Shown in pieces: positions 61,560 through 64,000 of a stretch of DNA of 64,000 nucleotides. The number at the start of each line of letters is the position of its first letter. Position 1 is the stretch's first letter. The stretch is taken from contig NZ_JBGVSA010000003.1 of the NCBI RefSeq assembly GCF_041807905.1, positions 1 through 64,000 of the forward strand, read 5' to 3'. The notes beneath the pieces were generated by a model, which was not told the DNA's origin, searched no databases, and saw nothing but the letters and a program-made list of their open reading frames with translations. Source of the stretch: JBGVSA01 sp041807905 (lineage in GTDB: Bacteria > Pseudomonadota > Gammaproteobacteria > Burkholderiales > Rhodocyclaceae). The translations under genes and the position numbers were made by a program.

Positions 61560-62777
61560 CTAAGGCTTGGCGCCCGCCTCCACCCATGCGGCCACCTTCG
61601 CCCGCTCTTCATCCGTCATCGCCGTGACATTCGCCAACGGCATGGCCTTGAGCGTCACCACCTGCGTATACATCCGCTGCGCCTGAGAGGTGATCCGTTC
61701 GGGCGTATCGAACATCACCCCGGCCGGCGCCGAGGGCATCATCGTCGGCTTGGCGGCGTGGCAGGCCACGCATCGCTGCTGCATGATGGTCGTCACCTCG
61801 GCCAGCGTCACCGGCGCGACGGGTGCCACCGCGGCTGCACTGCTCACGGCAGCAGGCGCGGCGACGGGGCGCGGAGAAACCCATGCGAACACGCCCAGCA
61901 GAATGACTCCACCCACGATCGGGTACGCGAGCTTCACCTCGCCGCGGTGACGCAGATTGAAGAAATGACGGATCAGCACCGCCGCGATCATGATCAGCGA
62001 CAGCACCAGCCACGACTGCGGATGCGTGTACGTGAAGGCGTAGTGGTTGCTGATCATGCAGAACAGCACAGGCAGCGTGAGGTAATTGTTGTGCACGCTG
62101 CGCTGCTTGCCGCGCTTGCCGTGGATGGCTTCGGGCAACTCGCCCTTCTGCATGGCGGTGACCATTTTCTTCTGGCCCGGAATGATCCAGAAGAACACGT
62201 TGGCCGCCATCGTCGTGCCGAGCATGGCGCCCACGTGGATGAACGCCGCACGGCCCGAAAGAAAGTGCGTGAGCACATAGGTGACAGCCACCACGAAGGC
62301 GCCGTAGATGATGCCGAACAGCAACTGGCTGCGCTCGATGAGCAGCCGTGCGAGCAGGTCGTAGACGATGTAGCCGACGATCAATGTGCCCAGCCCGATG
62401 TCGACGGCGTCCGACGTTGAGATCGACGACACCGCCGGGTCGATCATGTACACGCTGGCCTGAAAGTAATACAGCACTGCGATGAGCAGAAAGCCGGTGA
62501 TGAAGGTCGAGTACGCCTCCCACTTGAACCAGTGCAGGTCCTCCGGCAGCGTCCTGGGTGCGACGAGGTACTTCTGCGGGTTATAGAAACCACCGCCGTG
62601 CACGGCCCACAGTTCGCCGCCGACGCCCTTTTCCTTGAGCACCGGATCGGTGGGCGCCGTCAGGTGGTTGTCGAGCCATACGAAGTAGAACGACGCACCG
62701 ATCCACGCGATGCCGACGATCAGGTGCAGCCAGCGCAGGCACAGGCTGGCGACTTCGATGAGATACCCGGTGTCCAT
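61560..62777 (-). CDS. puuD: Membrane-bound urate oxidase PuuD with cytochrome c tail
   Basis: A 405-residue protein. About nine helices form the PuuD domain (CLRWLHLIVGIAWIGASFYFVWLDNHL, shortened: WLHLIVGIAWIGASFYFVW near residues 15-33). A C-terminal cytochrome c domain has the heme motif CVACH near 346-350. PuuD oxidises urate to 5-hydroxyisourate and passes electrons to the respiratory chain instead of O2-dependent uricase. The start overlaps the uraH stop by three bases (TGATG). The motifs and the uraH/uraD neighbours make the call firm. Confidence 0.94.
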   Translation of the reverse strand: MDTGYLIEVASLCLRWLHLIVGIAWIGASFYFVWLDNHLTAPTDPVLKEKGVGGELWAVHGGGFYNPQKYLVAPRTLPEDLHWFKWEAYSTFITGFLLIAVLYYFQASVYMIDPAVSSISTSDAVDIGLGTLIVGYIVYDLLARLLIERSQLLFGIIYGAFVVAVTYVLTHFLSGRAAFIHVGAMLGTTMAANVFFWIIPGQKKMVTAMQKGELPEAIHGKRGKQRSVHNNYLTLPVLFCMISNHYAFTYTHPQSWLVLSLIMIAAVLIRHFFNLRHRGEVKLAYPIVGGVILLGVFAWVSPRPVAAPAAVSSAAAVAPVAPVTLAEVTTIMQQRCVACHAAKPTMMPSAPAGVMFDTPERITSQAQRMYTQVVTLKAMPLANVTAMTDEERAKVAAWVEAGAKP

Positions 62778-63136
62778 CAACTTCCCCTGTACGTGCTATA
62801 GCTCCACGGCGAGACCAGGAGCGGGACGTGGTAGTGCGCCGCGGCGTCGGCCACGGCAAAGCGCAGCACCACCACGTCGAGGAACGGTGGCTGCGGTAAC
62901 GCCGTGCCCTGCGCGCGGAAGTACGCGCCGGCGTCGAAAAGAAGTTCATAGAACCCAGCCTGCAGCGCGTCGCCGGCAAGCAGCGGCCCATCGGTGCGGC
63001 CATCGTCGTTGGTCGCCCCTTCACGCAGCAGGGTGCGTGCGCTGGCTTCCGAATCGGCAAGCCGATAGAGCCGGTAGCGCATGCCGGCGGCCGGACGGCC
63101 GTGGGCGGTATCGAGCACGTGGGTGGAGAGTCCCAT
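62777..63136 (-). CDS. uraH: 5-hydroxyisourate hydrolase
   Basis: A 119-residue transthyretin-like enzyme converting 5-hydroxyisourate to OHCU. N-terminal STHVLDTAHGRPA (about 4-16) supplies the active-site His. FLDVVVLRFAV near 85 and the C-terminal YRGS tetrad (last four residues) are diagnostic of hydrolases rather than thyroid-hormone carriers. An AGGAC ribosome site precedes the ATG. Leads into puuD; divergent from uraD. Confidence 0.96.
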   Translation of the reverse strand: MGLSTHVLDTAHGRPAAGMRYRLYRLADSEASARTLLREGATNDDGRTDGPLLAGDALQAGFYELLFDAGAYFRAQGTALPQPPFLDVVVLRFAVADAAAHYHVPLLVSPWSYSTYRGS

Positions 63137-63358
63137 GACAAAGTCCTGTTGCGAGGCTTGAATCGATTATAGGAGCGGGGCCCGAGCTGCCCGCGAATAC
63201 ACCGTATGTGCGCGGGCACATGTCACGGACGGCATCAGGCGCCGGTCCCATCATGCGCGGCAGACAAGTTCGATATAGGTGACGATGGATTGCCCGGGCC
63301 GCGGGCTGCTACTACGCTGCCATCAAGACGACAAGAACCGCAGACAGGCCCCTTCGCC

Positions 63359-63868
63359 ATGACGACCCTGCAGTCACTCTCCAGCCTCGACCGGGACGCT
63401 TTCATCGCCGCACTCGACGGTATCTTCGAGCATTCTCCATGGGTTGCCGACGCAGCCTGGGAAAAGCGCCCCTTCGGCTCATTCGAGGCCCTGCGCGATG
63501 CACTTCTGTGTGCCATGCGGGAAGCCGGGCACGCGCGACAACTGGCGCTGGTGCGTGCCCACCCGGAGCTGGCCGGCCGCGCCTCGGTGCGTGGGGAATT
63601 GACCGCGGAGTCCAGCCGCGAGCAGGCCGGCGCGCGGCTCGATGCGTGCACACCGGATGAGTTTGCCCGGCTGCAATCCCTCAATTCCGCGTACAACGCC
63701 AAGTTTGGCTTTCCATTCATCATGGCGGTGCGGGGCCACGACCGGCAGCAGATCATCGAACGTTTCAGCCAGCGGCTGGCCAACGCGCCGGAAGTGGAAT
63801 TCGTCGAGGCACTGCGCCAGATCGAGCGTATCGCCACCCTGCGATTGACCGATCTGGTGCAAGGCTGA
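63359..63868 (+). CDS. uraD: 2-oxo-4-hydroxy-4-carboxy-5-ureidoimidazoline decarboxylase
   Basis: A 169-residue enzyme that decarboxylates OHCU to S-allantoin, finishing the urate-to-allantoin pathway. The catalytic His is in VRAHPELAGRAS (about 64-75). NSAYNAKFGFPFIMAVRG near residues 109-126 and RLANAPEVEFVEALRQIERIATLRL (key part EVEFVEALRQIERIA) near the end are typical. The start at 63359 (MTTLQS) is taken over the in-frame upstream extension. Divergent from uraH-puuD; the next gene lies beyond the window. Confidence 0.95.
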   Translation: MTTLQSLSSLDRDAFIAALDGIFEHSPWVADAAWEKRPFGSFEALRDALLCAMREAGHARQLALVRAHPELAGRASVRGELTAESSREQAGARLDACTPDEFARLQSLNSAYNAKFGFPFIMAVRGHDRQQIIERFSQRLANAPEVEFVEALRQIERIATLRLTDLVQG

Positions 63869-64000
63869 GCGATACACCGCCGCCACACGGGCGGTGCGCA
63901 AAGAGCTGCAACACAAGCGCCATAAGCTGGGCTTGCCCGATGGTCCGCCACCATCGCCAGCATGCATCTTGCTTTGAAAGTGGCACCCACCCCCGGCCCG

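Overview
The window is a GC-rich, densely packed stretch of bacterial chromosome. It looks like a Burkholderiales beta-proteobacterium, probably close to the Alcaligenaceae/Bordetella group. That placement is inferred from gene order (mlaFEDACB - ABC-2 exporter - bolA-like - murA - hisG - hisD, and surE-pcm-nlpD-rpoS), the type-2 leuA, the short HisG form and the many solute-binding-protein transporters. No database search was possible, so it is judgement only. No prophage, CRISPR array or intact insertion sequence was seen. The only trace of mobility is a frameshifted integrase relic beside a tRNA-Arg(CCT) gene.

Layout. 0-6 kb: ferredoxin-NADP reductase; rquA, the rhodoquinone-forming enzyme; a guanidine-II (mini-ykkC) riboswitch in front of a Gdx/SugE guanidinium exporter; a fatty-acid desaturase; and leuA preceded by two leucine-rich small ORFs that may form an attenuator. 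5.7-14.2 kb: a LysR regulator, a five-gene peptide-type ABC importer and a CocE/NonD-family serine hydrolase, with a clear LysR box in the divergent intergenic region. 14.2-23.4 kb: a long minus-strand block with the Mla phospholipid-transport system, an ABC-2 exporter, an IbaG/BolA protein, murA, hisG and hisD. The his operon stops after hisD. 23.5-29.2 kb: an orphan ExeA-like ATPase, surE-pcm-nlpD-rpoS and a glycine-zipper lipoprotein.

29.2-33 kb: integrase relic, tRNA-Arg, a CPA1 Na+/H+ antiporter and an UlaG/NAPE-PLD-like metallo-hydrolase. 33.3-40.7 kb: an apparent N-substituted amino-acid scavenging operon, made of an M20 amidohydrolase, an orotate-phosphoribosyltransferase-like protein with a damaged active site, an N-carbamoyl-amino-acid hydrolase and a four-gene polar amino-acid ABC importer, with a convergent LysR gene. 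41-47.8 kb: an alginate-lyase-family lipoprotein with its own promoter, a proVWX glycine-betaine importer and an AbrB-type membrane protein. 48-55 kb: HU, three small exported proteins (two of them BamE-like paralogues), the ABC-F ATPase Uup, an AI-2E-family permease and an ABC exporter.

55-61 kb: a minus-strand sugar-type operon (TRAP binding protein, fused DctQM, SDR dehydrogenase, RbsD/FucU mutarotase, LacI regulator). Upstream of its first gene is a 27-bp, almost perfectly palindromic double LacI-type operator. 61.5-63.9 kb: urate degradation (puuD urate oxidase and uraH, divergent from uraD), running towards the window edge.

The less ordinary items are the degenerate OPRT inside an amino-acid import operon, the leucine-rich leader ORFs before leuA, the tandem LacI operator, the guanidine riboswitch with almost no room for its own promoter, and the rhodoquinone gene. 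None amounts to a clearly new multi-gene defence or mobile system.
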